Below, piece after piece: positions 9,443 to 20,394 of a stretch of DNA of 64,000 bases. The stretch covers positions 8,223 to 72,222 of the forward strand of contig CACRSC010000030.1 of the NCBI GenBank assembly GCA_902651635.1. Direction: 5' to 3'. The notes beneath the pieces were generated by a model that saw only the letters and a list, made by a program, of their open reading frames with translations, was not told where the DNA came from and made no database searches. This stretch comes from Mastigamoeba balamuthi (taxonomy: Eukaryota; Evosea; Mastigamoebida; Mastigamoebidae). The position numbers and the translations under genes are program-made. Within the stretch, counting starts at the first letter, position 1; each line of letters starts with the position of its first letter.

Positions 9443-11551
9443 TCAGCAGCAGAACGTCACAAAGAGCGGGTAGTGGTCGCTGACGTCGATGGCGCGCTCG
9501 GGGTGCCCCTCGGGCAGCTTCCTGTCGACGGCCTTCCAGTCGCGCGCGACCTCTGCGGCCACGACGCGTGCGCCCGCGGGCACAAACACAAAGTCGTTGC
9601 GCACAGCCCGCGACCCCGCGCCCCACCGCCGCGACAGCGCGTTGGCCGCCACGTCGCCGCTCGACGTGCCGGGGTCCGCGGACCTGTCGGGGTGCGCCGC
9701 GCGGTAGGCGTCGACGAGCCCCGCAGCCCGCAGGCGGTCGCGGAGCTTCGCGTACTCGTCGCTGAGGTCTCCGCTCTCCGCGGACTCTGCGACGTTGAGG
9801 TCGCCCAGGACGACGGCGCAGCGGGCGCCCGCGGGCAGCGGGGCCTCGGCGGCGCGGGCGAGGAGCTCGAGCTGCGGGGCGCGGCAGGCGGCCTCTGCGG
9901 GGGACTCGCCGGCCTGCGTGTGGGTGAAGACGTAGGCGACGCCGCCCGTGACGACAGTGGCGACGCCCTTGCGGGCCATGCGGTCGTAGCCCTGCATCTT
10001 CCCGTACTCGGCAAACGAGCACCACTCGATCTGCGGCGCACGAGGGCAGGGGGCAGGGGCACAGGGGTCAGGGAGAGGGCGCCAGCCGTGGCCACTGCGG
10101 GGGGGACAGGGGGCGCAGGGGGCAGAGGCCAAAGATAGCGCAGCAGAGGTGCAGTGCAGCGGCTGACACGGCACTGCCAGAGAGACACGCACGCAGACAG
10201 CCGCTGTCCCAGGGACAGCAGCGCAGGGCGAGGGGAGGACCACCGGAGGGCAAGCAGCCCCGCCCTGTCAAGAGGCACAACAGAGAGAGAGAGAGAGAGA
10301 GCGAGAGGGGGCAGAGCAGAACAAGAACCACCACAGGCACCGCCTGCACCGCCTCAGCACAGCAGTGCTGCTGCCACAGTGCTGTCACAGTGCGACCCAC
10401 AGGGGGCCAGTGCACAGGGAGTGCAGTGCGCAGCGCCCCCACAGGCCCTCACAGCGGGGGGGGGGGGGGGGGNACGCCGCCCGTGACGACGGTGGCGACG
10501 CCCTTGCGGGCCATGCGGTCGTAGCCCTGCATCTTCCCGTACTCGGCAAACGAGCACCACTCGATCTGCGGCGCACGAGGGCAGGGGGCAGGGGCACAGG
10601 GGTCAGGGAGAGGGCGCCAGCCGTGGCCACTGCGGGGGGGACAGGGGGCGCAGGGGGCAGAGGCCAAAGATAGCGCAGCAGAGGTGCAGTGCAGCGGCTG
10701 ACACGGCACTGCCAGAGAGACACGCACGCAGACAGCCGCTGCCCCAGGGACAGCAGCGCAGGGCGAGGGGGAGGACCACCGGAGGGCAAGCAACCCCGCC
10801 CTGTCAAGAGGCACAACAGAGAGAGAGAGAGCGAGAGGGGGCAGAGCAGAACAAGAACCACCACAACCACAGGCACCGCCTGCACCGCCTCAGCACAGCA
10901 GTGCTGCTGCCACAGTGCTGCCACAGTGCGACCCACAGGGGCCCAGTGCACAGGGAGTGCAGTGCGCAGCGCCCCCACAGGCCCTCACAGCGGGGGGACA
11001 GGGGGACAGGAACCAGGAAACCCCCGCGAACGCCTCAGGAAACGCCACAGAAACCCCACAGGCACCACGACCCCCCACGCTGGCCCACCCGCTGCCCGCC
11101 GCCCCCTCCCGTGCCCCCTGCCTCTGGGCCCTGCGCGTGGGCGCGGTGCGGGGGTGTCGGGGCGCACGGGCTTGGCGCTGAGGACCATGAGGCCGGGGCC
11201 GAGGTGGAAGCCCAGGCGGTAGGGCGGCGCCCACGCGTGGGGCATCGTCGCCCGCGCCGCGTCAGCGACGATCGTCCGCGCGCGCGTCGACCAGATCTCC
11301 GCCAGCACCGCCACGTCCGCCCCGCACGCGCGCACGCGGGCACCCACCTCGCGCGCGCGCTGCTCGTCGCGGTGCAGGAGCGGCCAGTAGAGCGACCCCG
11401 CGGCAGTGCCCCAGAACAGGTGCGTGTTCAGCAGCAGCACCCGCGTGGGCGCAGCTGCGGACGCGCCCGTGTCCGACGGCGCAGGCGTCGCGGGGCCCGA
11501 GGGCGCGGCCGCGGGCGAGGAGGCGGTGGAGTGGTCGCCGGCGTCGGCCAT
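9443..11551 (-). CDS. Endonuclease/exonuclease/phosphatase-fold hydrolase (neutral sphingomyelinase- or DNase I-like)
   Basis: Two exons, 11551-11168 and 10030-9443, join in phase 0 to give 323 residues; the donor is gtgcgc and the acceptor cgccgcag. The EEP fold is shown by successive motifs: LLLNTHLFWG near residue 37, VAVLAEIW with the metal-binding Glu, GLMVLSAKP, then across the junction ARKGVATVV, VFTHTQAGE, VVLGDLNV with the catalytic Asp/Asn pair, RNDFVFVPAG and a terminal VSDHYPLFVTF with the Asp-His pair. There is no signal peptide, and the N-terminus is Ala/Pro-rich. Substrate cannot be read from sequence; short EEP proteins of this layout include sphingomyelinase-like phosphodiesterases and nucleases. 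The intron is inflated by a duplicated block containing a truncated copy of exon 2. An open frame continues upstream of the ATG to about 12000, so a longer N-terminus is possible. Confidence 0.75.
9939..10462. repeat. First copy of a roughly 520-bp duplicated block next to an assembly gap
   Basis: This block, comprising the 5' part of exon 2 and adjacent intron of the hydrolase gene, is repeated at 10474-10993. Differences are a handful of substitutions and a shorter GA run. Confidence 0.85.
10457..10473. other. Poly-G run ending in N: assembly gap
   Basis: A run of G is followed by the only ambiguous base in the window. The same sequence begins again after it, as expected when two contig ends were joined without merging their overlap. 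Confidence 0.85.
10474..10993. repeat. Second copy of the duplicated block
   Basis: It begins directly after the single N at 10473 and repeats the 9939-10462 sequence in the same orientation. It includes a truncated exon 2 with its acceptor at about 10566. Confidence 0.85.
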
Positions 11552-12518
11552 GGGGGGTGGGCGCAGGGCTTTTTTTGAATTTGGCGCGATTTGCCCAGAC
11601 AAAAATATCTCCAGGGCGGTGGGAAAAACTGACCGCCCCATCCGGCGGTTTGGATCTACGGATGTGCAATGCTCGAACGGGAATCGGTTTCGCAGACCAA
11701 TCTCGGAACCGTCGATCTGATCACCGCTTGCGCCCCACTCGTCATGCTGCGACCCGTTGAATCTGGTGGAGGAAACCGACGAATATTGAAATAACCGAGT
11801 GAGGGCACCTACGGCCTTGTCCCGTAGATACACGTACGCCCCAGCACATTCGATGCCCACGTCGCTGTCCTTTCTACAGCGTGCGGTGTTCCGGTCCCGC
11901 AGGCGGAGGACACGCGTCCCGACTGCTTCTAGGAAAGCAGATATTTGTTCCGGGACAATTCGTTGATTTGGAAACAAAAAGAGGACGGGCCTTGCCGCTG
12001 ACAGGGCCCCCAGGCGGCACCGCAGGCAGGGCACCCTTCGCCCCTCGCGATAAAGGGCACCTTCCCGCGGGCAGAGGGCTGCAGCCTTGCGTTGCGGTTG
12101 ATGATTTCCGAGGTTGCAAGTGCCCACGCAATCTTCTGTTAAACGTGCGGGAAATGACCCCGGAGCTTCCTGAGGACTTCTTCCAGCCGGCCGCGGCGCC
12201 CCTGCAGCACAGGAGCGCGGCGGCTGCCCCCACCCCCCACGTCAGCGGACGGATGAGTCACGGACGGACAATTTCGTCAGGTAATTCGATGCGCAGATTC
12301 GAATATGACTGGCACCCGCACTGCGATTCCCCTGATCGCTGGGGGGCACAAAAGAAAAAAAAGCCACTGAGCACCAAAGAGCCCCAACGCTGCCCCAACA
12401 CGCCTGAGTCGGGCCCCACACTCGGCATCGCATGCACAGCAACCCCTGCTCTCGCGCCCGGCAGTTGTCGCACCAGTCGGCGGTCTCTGCTATCGCAGTC
12501 GCCTCGTCGCTGGCGTCG
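11552..12518. other. Divergent intergenic region between hydrolase and glycosyltransferase genes
   Basis: No gene is assigned. The minus strand is open from about 12100 into the hydrolase start and encodes plausible-looking sequence (QISAFLEAVGTRVLRLRD). This could be a longer 5' exon or a decayed gene. Confidence 0.4.
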
Positions 12519-13511
12519 ATGACTGTGGCGATGCCCAAGTTCTGCAGGGCCGTGCTCGCCCTGCTGTGCGTCGTCGCCGTCGTCGCGTTCGTGTACCTGC
12601 CCGGGGCGGACTTCCTTCGTGTCGCTGCACACCAGCGGGGGCTGGAGCGGCAGGTGGCCTCGGGCAGGGGACGCAGCGGGGTCATCCCGCGGGTCGTCCA
12701 CCTCACCTGGAAGACCCAGGACGTCCCGGACAAGTTCGCCCCCTTCGTGCGGAGCTGGCGCGAGCACAACCCCGGGGTGGAGGTGCGGCTGTGGTCGGAC
12801 GGGGACCTGCGGAGGCTCATCGCCGAGAACCACACGTGGTTCCTGCCCACCTTCGACTCGTACCCCAGGCAGATCAACAGGTGCGCGCTGCCGCGAAAGT
12901 CCACGATAGATGCCGGGGGGCCACGGCCCGCTGACATAGCACGCGGTGGGCGCATGGGGGCACACAGGGTGGACGCGGCACGGTTCTTCATTCTGCACGA
13001 CTTTGGGGGGCTGTACTCGGACATCGACATCGGCTGCAAGGAGCCCGTCCCCGAGCACCTCTGGCACAGGCAGGCCGTCGTGTTCGCCGCCCACTCCATG
13101 GGCCTCACGCTGGGCAACATCATGGCCGAGCGGCGCCACCCGCTGGTCAGCGAGGTCCTCGCGAACCTGCCGGGCACCGCTGGGCGGCAGTACGTGGTGT
13201 CGCCGTACGTCTCGGTGATGTTCAGCACGGGCCCCATGGCGTTCACGAGGGTGTACGAGGAGTTCCCCGCGCGAGACGAAGTGCATGTTGTGGGATGGGC
13301 TCAGTGGGACCGAACGTTCTCGTTCACGGACGGGGAGAGCTGGCACGGTTGGGACGGCAGGTTCTTCAAGTGGGCCGAGACCAACCGCAGAGCTCTGATT
13401 CTGGCCGTCAAGGTCGCCATCCCTGTGGCGGCGCTCGCCATGCTGCTGTGGATCGAGTACCGCGTGATGCGGAGTCGGAGAGGACAGGAGGATCGCGTGC
13501 ATCACGGCTGA
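12519..13511 (+). CDS. OCH1-like DXD glycosyltransferase, copy A
   Basis: Two exons (12519-12880 and 12968-13511) encode 301 residues. The donor gtgcgc and acceptor cacacag restore QINRVDAARFFIL. It is a type II membrane protein: a short N-tail, then an anchor helix (AVLALLCVVAVVAFVYL). The Gly_transf_sug core follows: GVIPRVVHLTWKTQDVP, a WREHNPGVEVRLWSD block and the nucleotide-sugar/metal motif GGLYSDIDIGC, which carries the DXD. A second hydrophobic helix lies near the C-terminus (ALILAVKVAIPVAALAMLLW). The family transfers mannose or related sugars from nucleotide donors in the Golgi. The intron is itself open and a multiple of three, so only homology to the other copies shows that it is spliced. 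ATG 12531 is an alternative start. Confidence 0.85.
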   Translation: MTVAMPKFCRAVLALLCVVAVVAFVYLPGADFLRVAAHQRGLERQVASGRGRSGVIPRVVHLTWKTQDVPDKFAPFVRSWREHNPGVEVRLWSDGDLRRLIAENHTWFLPTFDSYPRQINRCALPRKSTIDAGGPRPADIARGGRMGAHRVDAARFFILHDFGGLYSDIDIGCKEPVPEHLWHRQAVVFAAHSMGLTLGNIMAERRHPLVSEVLANLPGTAGRQYVVSPYVSVMFSTGPMAFTRVYEEFPARDEVHVVGWAQWDRTFSFTDGESWHGWDGRFFKWAETNRRALILAVKVAIPVAALAMLLWIEYRVMRSRRGQEDRVHHG

Positions 13512-13756
13512 CGGAGGTACGTGCAGCGAACAGGCCTAGGTATCCAACGGCGTAGCATCTGTGGAGTCCTCAACAAACTCTCGCTGACGCGTCTCTGGCA
13601 CTCACACATCCAATTGTGCAATCTTAATAGAAACCACAATTTCACAACGAAACAATTATCTCAGCGTTCTTGTGAGGCAAGGCTCGGAGCGCTCAATTGT
13701 ACGCTCTGTTCCCTTTGACACACTGCCAGCGCTGATGCTGGTCTGACTTTCACAGA

Positions 13757-13947
13757 GATGAGGAACTCGAGGGTTGGGGATGCAGTACGAGTGATTTACG
13801 ACCGGCAAGTGCCAGCAATGATGACAACTGCGCTTAAGTGGACGAAGGAGTTCAGAGTCTCCAGATCGCGTGAGAGCGATGCCGTTGGCCAAGCAGTGGT
13901 TGGGATTTGTGCTCTTGGTTTCTGCAGTTGCACTTTGGAGACGCAGT
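13757..13947 (+). pseudogene. Relic of the small two-TM protein gene (exon 2 copy)
   Basis: The sequence aligns base by base with the complement of about 21344-21160: both read gaggaactcgagg, ggggatgcagtacgag and gagagcgatg, but here the protein frame is changed and shortened. It is a decayed duplicate of exon 2 of the gene at 21083-21774. Its place just downstream of glycosyltransferase A suggests that the two genes duplicated together. Confidence 0.65.
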
Positions 13948-14213
13948 GAGTACCGTCCCGCTCATACAAAGAAATCCGAGAGCTTACAATCTTGATAGAA
14001 GATTGCTGTTTGTCTCAAGGATTCCGATCGTGTTGGGGGACGGGTAGGGAACAAATGTCATTTGCTGAAGTGTTGCTGTGTTCCCGCACGTGTCGTGCAT
14101 CTCCACCGTCATCAGCGCCCACAGTTGTGCCGTCGATGTTCACATGCGCGGGCGGCAACAGGTGGTGTTTTGGGTCTGCGTTTCGACACCAGAGAGGCGA
14201 CATCAACGATCGA

Positions 14214-14440
14214 GACAACAGAAAATTTAGTGACGATGGCGATGGCAGCTACAAAGGCTGTATGACTGGCAGTAAATCACAAAAATAACGATGGCGACGG
14301 CAACGGCAGTGACAAAGGTGGCGATGATGGCGATGTAATACTAAGTGATAACAGCGATAACAGAAATTCAGGCACAAATAGCCACGATGGCGACAATAGC
14401 GTTGGCAGTGATGACTTAAAAATAGCAATGGCGACTGTGC
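14214..14440 (+). repeat. Degenerate gatggc-rich simple-sequence tract
   Basis: Imperfect repetition of gatggcgay and gayaac hexamers. It reads as a D/G/N/S-rich frame with stops; no gene is assigned. Confidence 0.5.
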
Positions 14441-14730
14441 AGCGGCAGCTACGGGCAGATGAGCATGCCTGCCATGGGGATCGACTCAGCAGGGTGCTGC
14501 GGCATGTAGGCTGGAGTAGGAGAACGTCCCCGGATGCGCACTGCTGGAGTGCCAGGGATGGGCATGTGCGGTGAGCTTGTGTGAGCATCACCATGTCACA
14601 GCCCAGTCCTGGCAGGACCACAGGGACACGACAGAATGTGGCAGCTGTTCTGTGCCAGTAGCATCCCACCCTTGTTGGCCCCGTCTCCGTATCATAGATA
14701 GTGATGCACCTAGCGTTCTGATGAGTAACA

Positions 14731-14868
14731 CGTTTCTTCATTCTGCTACAAGGAGCCGTCCCTTCAAGCACTTTTGGCACACAGGCCGTCATGCTCACTG
14801 CCCACTGATTTTCCCACACGTGACCGAGACCAAGAGGTACCACTCCATCATCGCCGAGGTCCTTTGCA
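14731..14868 (+). pseudogene. Relic fragment of glycosyltransferase exon 2
   Basis: The fragment contains ttcttcattctgc, then after an internal loss aaggagccgtcc, a tggcacacaggccgtc block and catcgccgaggtcc. These are in the order found in the intact exon 2 of copies A-C. The DXD region is missing. It lies between the small-gene relic and the acyltransferase relic and marks a fourth, dead glycosyltransferase. Confidence 0.65.
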
Positions 14869-14989
14869 CTGAGATCTGAACAGTCTACTGAAATTTCCTG
14901 GCTGTACCAGGCTTTCCTGTGCAGGAAAGGTGCCCGTGGCTGGATGAGCTATGCGGACTCGAAGTTCTTAGTCGCAGGTGGGAAGATAG

Positions 14990-15522
14990 CACACTACATT
15001 AAGTGTCATCTGCGGTTACAACCATCCTACTCAGCCGAAACCAATTGTGTGACAGTGCGAGAGGAACCACAGGGCACATGAAATGCCGATTTATAGCAGA
15101 ATTGCATGGCTGATTGGCTGTTCCATTTCCACATTTTCCTGTGAAATGCCCCTCTTCGGTCCTTTATCTGCCGTGACCCCATAGTGCGTGATTGTGCTTG
15201 ATGGGCCAGCGTAATATTTGAGATCTTCGCCACAGAGATGGTCCCAAACTATGCTGGCACTCTCAGAGAAGCAAGTCTGCGCGCTCTCACAATTCGTGCT
15301 GCTGATTCCATTTCGCCTCAAATTCAAGAAGAACAAGAAATATGGCTGGGCGAACGGGTAGGAAATGTTCATTTCTCCTTAATATTGGAGAGCCTCTTTT
15401 CATCTTTTCTCCTTCGGAATTGCTGGGGCACACGTGCATCATCATGCCAGCTGGATCCAGTGGTTCGTGATTCATTATTACTTTGTCGTTGAAGGCTATG
15501 CAGACTGTGGAGGTAGTCTTGG
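14990..15522. other. Interval with no recognised gene
   Basis: Moderate GC and only short open frames on both strands. The minus frame near 15180-15370 looks mildly protein-like but matches nothing I recognise. Confidence 0.5.
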
Positions 15523-15860
15523 TTGTTTGCGTTGAGGCCGAACATACACCTGCAACTCTGGGGTCTGGACACAGAGAAAGCCAAGGTCAAGGCACACGAT
15601 CCATCACTTGCCACACAGTGGGTGGACATTCAGGTGTTGCGTGCCCTCGCTGTCTCTGCTGTGGTGCTGTACCACCTGGGCTTCCATTGGGCACAGCGGC
15701 TTCAGGGCGCACGACCAAGCTGAAGACGAGATAGCCACTGATGACGAAGAAGATGTCGATACCCATGAACTGGGAGACCATGTGAAGATGGTCAGCTTTA
15801 ATGACCTTGTTTGCTGGGACGGAAAATGCCACAGCTATGTGCATAATATTCCGGTCTACG
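15523..15860. pseudogene. Scrambled acyltransferase-3 (OafA/NodX-like) relic with an internal inversion
   Basis: The plus strand at about 15625-15705 encodes VDIQVLRALAVSAVVLYHLG, the N-terminal hallmark of membrane acyltransferase-3 proteins, which O-acylate sugars. The next hallmark in the family, GxDxFFVISGYLI, is present (GIDIFFVISGYLV) but on the minus strand, at about 15765-15725 and directly abutting. In intact proteins the two blocks are only 15-20 residues apart on one strand, so the locus was broken by a small inversion with its breakpoint near 15705-15725. No further acyltransferase helices are recognisable. Confidence 0.65.
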
Positions 15861-15899
15861 TTGATTGTTCTCACTATAGCACAATGTATGTTGCATAAG

Positions 15900-17640
15900 C
15901 TACGAATTACATGATGAAAAGGCTTTGGTCATCCAAATATATGCAGAGCCTAGAGAATGTCATAAATGCTCATTACTCAATGGATCATGTGTCCGGACCT
16001 GCAACATTCCCACAAAATATACTGTCAGTCTGATGTAACCATGAAATAATGCTATTTGGATACCATGCTTCTTTAAGAGAAATGCAAATCAGTTTTAGTT
16101 GGTGAACTTTCAGAGCTCTTCACCACATAACAAGTAATTCAGACCCTTAGGTACTCAATGTTGCATAGTGATGGTATTTAAGTAGGACAAAAGAGGTCAC
16201 TGCAATGTAAATATGCTAAAACTCCCAAAAGATAAAAATGGTGATTGGTGCTACAAGGCTGCGAACAACTCTCATTCAGCATTCAACATTCTTGTAGATT
16301 ATTATCTTAAAAGATATTATGGTTATAGGCTTATCAGGCTTAAGTTAGTCAGGTTTTAGTACAGTTAAAGTCACTTATAGCTGATCCCAATTATCTACCA
16401 AATACAAAGAGCCATACATTTCTTGTGTATTCGTGATTCTTGGACAATTATTTGATTTTCCCCTTGGAATTGCCTGCAAGTGAGCTGGCAGAGAATCTGT
16501 GAGTTTCTGAGCATATCTAAGATACAGTGACTTTCACTTCTTTCTGATACAGCATTCCAGAGCCTTGACAGAATGGGGGTTATCTCAGCCACTCTTGCTT
16601 TATGAACACTTTACATGCTTAATATCCTTTTACCTGAGCTGCATGTTGTCCAAGGGAGACAGTTGATGTTGTTTTCCGACTGTTTTTATTTATTAATGTT
16701 CACTGTTAATATCTTCTGCCAGAATCCACTCTCTCTGAGCCTCCACATGCCTGATGAAATAAAGGATGAAGAGCCTGCTTGTAGATTTCATGCATCTGTT
16801 TGAAATCCAAATTTCCCTGGAATATATGCAACATTCCGAATCCTCTTAAAGATACATTATAATAAGCCTGAACCTTCACCTGTCTGATAAAGAAATCTAT
16901 GGCCACAAATGTCATGTCTTGGGGTCCTCCAGCCAGAACATGATCTTATCACTGAATCATGATGTTTCAGAGAATCAATGAAAACCTGCAACGTGATAGA
17001 GGATTAAGAGGCCCACTATGATGTCCTGCAGCTCTGGGTCAGTTTTTGGAAACAAATTCCCTCTTTGCATTTTGACTTAAGAAGTACATGTAATACTGAA
17101 AGAGAATATCATGTCTCTTGATCAAGCTGGACTTCTGACTGACTATTTGCAAAGCACATGTAATAAATGCTCAGGGCAATGAAATCAGGAGGGCTTTACA
17201 CTCCAGGATCATTTGGCAGTGTGCTCATGTGAAAGGGTAATCAGAAGAAATATAGATATTTACTGCAGTAACATTTAGGGCATTTGAGACATGCGCATTC
17301 ATAATCATTACTGTCCGATTCCTCTACACTGGTGAGGGCTCTGACTTCAAGAAGCCCCACAATACATAATTGGCACAGCTAGGCATGGAGTCTTTATTGC
17401 TGCCAGTCGCAGCATCATTGTTCATATGTGCTGCTGATCTGATCCAGCCAAGTGGGCATCAGGAGAAGATCTCGTGCTCGTGACTCTGTGATGCCTGCTA
17501 ACCAGAATTTCTCGTTCATGCGAGTCTCTGGCCATTTCCGAAGAGGAAATTACCTTTTCCACCGTATACAATTCATCTGTTTTATTCAAATCCCCCCCCC
17601 GGTCTCTGGTTCTCAGTCTGGTGACCTGATAATGCGGGGA
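15900..17640. other. AT-rich island without recognisable genes
   Basis: Base composition drops sharply compared with flanking coding DNA. Open frames are short on both strands. No repeats, tRNA or known motif were seen. Confidence 0.6.
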
Positions 17641-18197
17641 GCCCAGAGCACACAGTAGCATTCGGCATCAGTCGCACCAGTGTCCTGGGGTGGGCAAGAG
17701 CCTTGAGGACGCCCAAATGAAATGGCTGTCCATGCCCGCCCACCAGTGGCGCTCGCGAGGTGGGGAGCAGGGCAAGACCGCGAACCGTCACAGCCGCGTG
17801 CGTAGATTCGCTTCCGAGCGCCCTTGGAGACGGCATGCCTCTCATGGCTGGCACCGCACGTCGGGCCAGAGCGGAAAAAACGAACAATTTTGGTAGAGAT
17901 TTCTTTTACAGATTCGATGTCCAGAAGCCAAGAGGCGGCTTCACAAGCACACGGATCACCGCTACCGATGGCCGCGCTTCAGAGGATCAGTCCCCGTAGG
18001 CTTCCATAAAACGCAATCTCCCGCAATGATGTGCACTTCCTCGACCACACGAGCATGTCTTTTTCTCTCGCCCACGGCCTTTTCCGCTGACACACGCTTC
18101 CATTTTACACGATTCGTGATGTCACTGCTGTTTCACGTTCGAGGGCTTCTCTCTTGTCTCTATTGCCATTGCCCACATAATTTCTGCTCTGCCGTCA
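17641..18197. other. Upstream region of glycosyltransferase B
   Basis: No gene is assigned. An open minus frame (17887-17582) has no recognisable motif. The stretch from 18010 to 18190 is pyrimidine-rich, as expected of a 5' leader or promoter. Confidence 0.45.
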
Positions 18198-19182
18198 ATG
18201 AGGGTGCCCATGCGCTACACGGTGGCGCTGTCTGCGCTGTGCGTGGTGTTGTTCGTGGCGTTCGTGTACCTGCCTGGAGGAGACCTCCTTCGTGTCGTCT
18301 CGCACCAGCGGGGACTGGAGCGGCAGGTAGCCTCGGGCAGGGGACGCAGCGGGGTCATCCCGCGGGTCGTCCACCTCACCTGGAAGACCCAGGACATCCC
18401 GGACAAGTTCGCCCCCTTCGTGCGGAGCTGGCGCGAGCACAACCCCGGGGTGGAGGTGCGGCTGTGGTCGGACGGGGACCTGCGGAGGCTCATCGCCGAG
18501 AACCACACGTGGTTCCTGCCCACCTTCGACTCGTACCCCAGGCAGATCAACAGGTGCGCACTGCCGCGAAAGTCCACGATCGATGCGGGGGGCCCACAGC
18601 CCACTGACACAGCGCGGTGGGCGCGTGACGGCACACAGGGTGGACGCGGCGCGGTTCTTCATTCTGCACGACTTTGGGGGGCTGTACTCGGACATCGACA
18701 TCGGCTGCAAGGAGCCCGTCCCCGAGCACCTCTGGCACAGGCAGGCCGTCGTGTTCGCCGCCCACTCGCAGGGTCTCACGCTGGGCAACATCATGGCCGA
18801 GAGGCGCCACCCCCTCATCGCTGAGGTCATCGCCAGCCTTCCCGAGGCCTCATTCCACCAGTACGTGGTGTCGCCGTACATCTCCGTGATGTTCAGCACG
18901 GGCCCCATGGTGCTCACGAGGGTTTTCGAGGCGTTTCCCGCACGATACGAGGTGTATGTGGTTGGGTGGACAGAGTGGGCCAGGACGTTCTCGTTCACGG
19001 ACGGGGAGAGCTGGCACGGCTGGGACAGCAGACTCTTCAAGTGGGTATACTCTAATCGCCAGACGGCCAAGTACTTCGGGGAGGTCGCCATTCCTGTAGC
19101 CGTGCTTGCGTTGATATCCTGGGTTAAATTTGGGATGAAACGGTTTCACAGCGAGACCACTGTTGAAACGAACAATGTTTGA
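18198..19182 (+). CDS. OCH1-like DXD glycosyltransferase, copy B
   Basis: Exons 18198-18553 and 18639-19182 give 299 residues, with the intron at exactly the same place and phase as in copy A (gtgcgc donor). An N-terminal anchor (VALSALCVVLFVAFVYL), the HLTWKTQDIP block, GGLYSDIDIGC with the DXD motif and a C-terminal hydrophobic helix (VAIPVAVLALISWV) are all present. Exon 2 is 544 bases in all three copies, and the middle of exon 1 is almost base-identical to A and C. The C-terminal quarter is more diverged (VIASLPEASFHQYVVSPY). It probably shares the role of copy A with different acceptor preference. ATG 18210 is an alternative start. The intron here has no useful frame in continuity, which supports splicing of the family. 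Confidence 0.85.
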
Positions 19183-19426
19183 CGCATCGATGTTGTAAAG
19201 CACAGTCCGTGCATGGGGAGTTTTCTCGTCATCTGCATTGTGTTTCTGGTATACAGCCATGGGAATGTAATTCCATTACATCCTTTCAAACATAGAAACA
19301 ACTCAATCACAATAGTAAAGCGAAGAACAGCACAATAAGACGACTTCTCCTTGAACCACTGACTAAGAAACACGGACAATTGAGCTAAGTCTCTCGAGAT
19401 CTTCATTTAATCATAATTCTTGAGAT

Positions 19427-20394
19427 TCAAACACTCCTAGAACTATCAACATCATAACTGCGACACTTCCTTATCCGGAATCTCGCCCACAGCAACAGGG
19501 CAAGCACAATCGCTGGGACAGCGACCTTGATGGCCAGCATCAGAGCTCTGCGGTTGGTCTCGGTCCACTTGAAGAACCTGCCGTCCCAACCGTGCCAGCT
19601 CTCCCCGTCCGTGAACGAGAACGTCCGGGCCCACTCGGCCCACCCCACGACATACACCTCGTCCCGCGCGGGGAACTGCTCGTACACCCGCGTGAACGCC
19701 ATGGGGCCCGTGCTGAACATCACCGAGACGTACGGCGACACCACGTACTGCCGCCCGGCGGTGCCCGGCAGGTTCGCGAGGACCTCGCTGACCAGCGGGT
19801 GGCGCCGCTCGGCCATGATGTTGCCCAGCGTGAGGCCCATGGAGTGGGCGGCGAACACGACGGCCTGCCTGTGCCAGAGGTGCTCGGGGACGGGCTCCTT
19901 GCAGCCGATGTCGATGTCCGAGTACAGCCCCCCAAAGTCGTGCAGAATGAAGAACCGCGCCGCGTCCACTCTGCGTGCCGTCGCGAGTGTCAGCCGTTGT
20001 GCTCTGTCCCAGTGCGAGTGGGCTGTCGGGTGAGGGCGCACCTGTTGATCTGCCTGGGGTACGAGTCGAAGGTGGGCAGGAACCACGTGTGGTTCTCGGC
20101 GATGAGCCTCCGCAGGTCCCCGTCCGACCACAGCCGCACCTCCACCCCGGGGTTGTGCTCGCGCCAGCTCCGCACGAAGGGGGCGAACTTGTCCGGGATG
20201 TCCTGGGTCTTCCAGGTGAGGTGGACGACCCGCGGGATGACCCCGCTGCGTCCCCTGCCAGAGGCCACCTGCTTCTCCAATCCCCGCTGATGCGCGACGA
20301 CCTGCAGGAAGTCCACTCCGGGCAGGTACACGAACGCCACGAACAGTAGAGCACAGAAGAGAGCCAGCGCAACTGTGTATTGCCTGTGTAGCAT
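19427..20394 (-). CDS. OCH1-like DXD glycosyltransferase, copy C
   Basis: Exons 20394-20042 and 19970-19427 give 298 residues; the intron (71 bases) is in the same position as in A and B, but its sequence is unrelated in the middle. The start MLHRQYTVALALFCALL begins an anchor helix. The core contains HLTWKTQDIP, WREHNPGVEVRLWSD and GGLYSDIDIGC. The C-terminal helix is VAVPAIVLALLLWARF. The protein is closer to copy A than to B over exon 2 (same GNIMAERRHPLVSEVLANLP stretch). It converges on copy B, with 244 bases between the stop codons, so B and C form an inverted pair. Confidence 0.85.
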
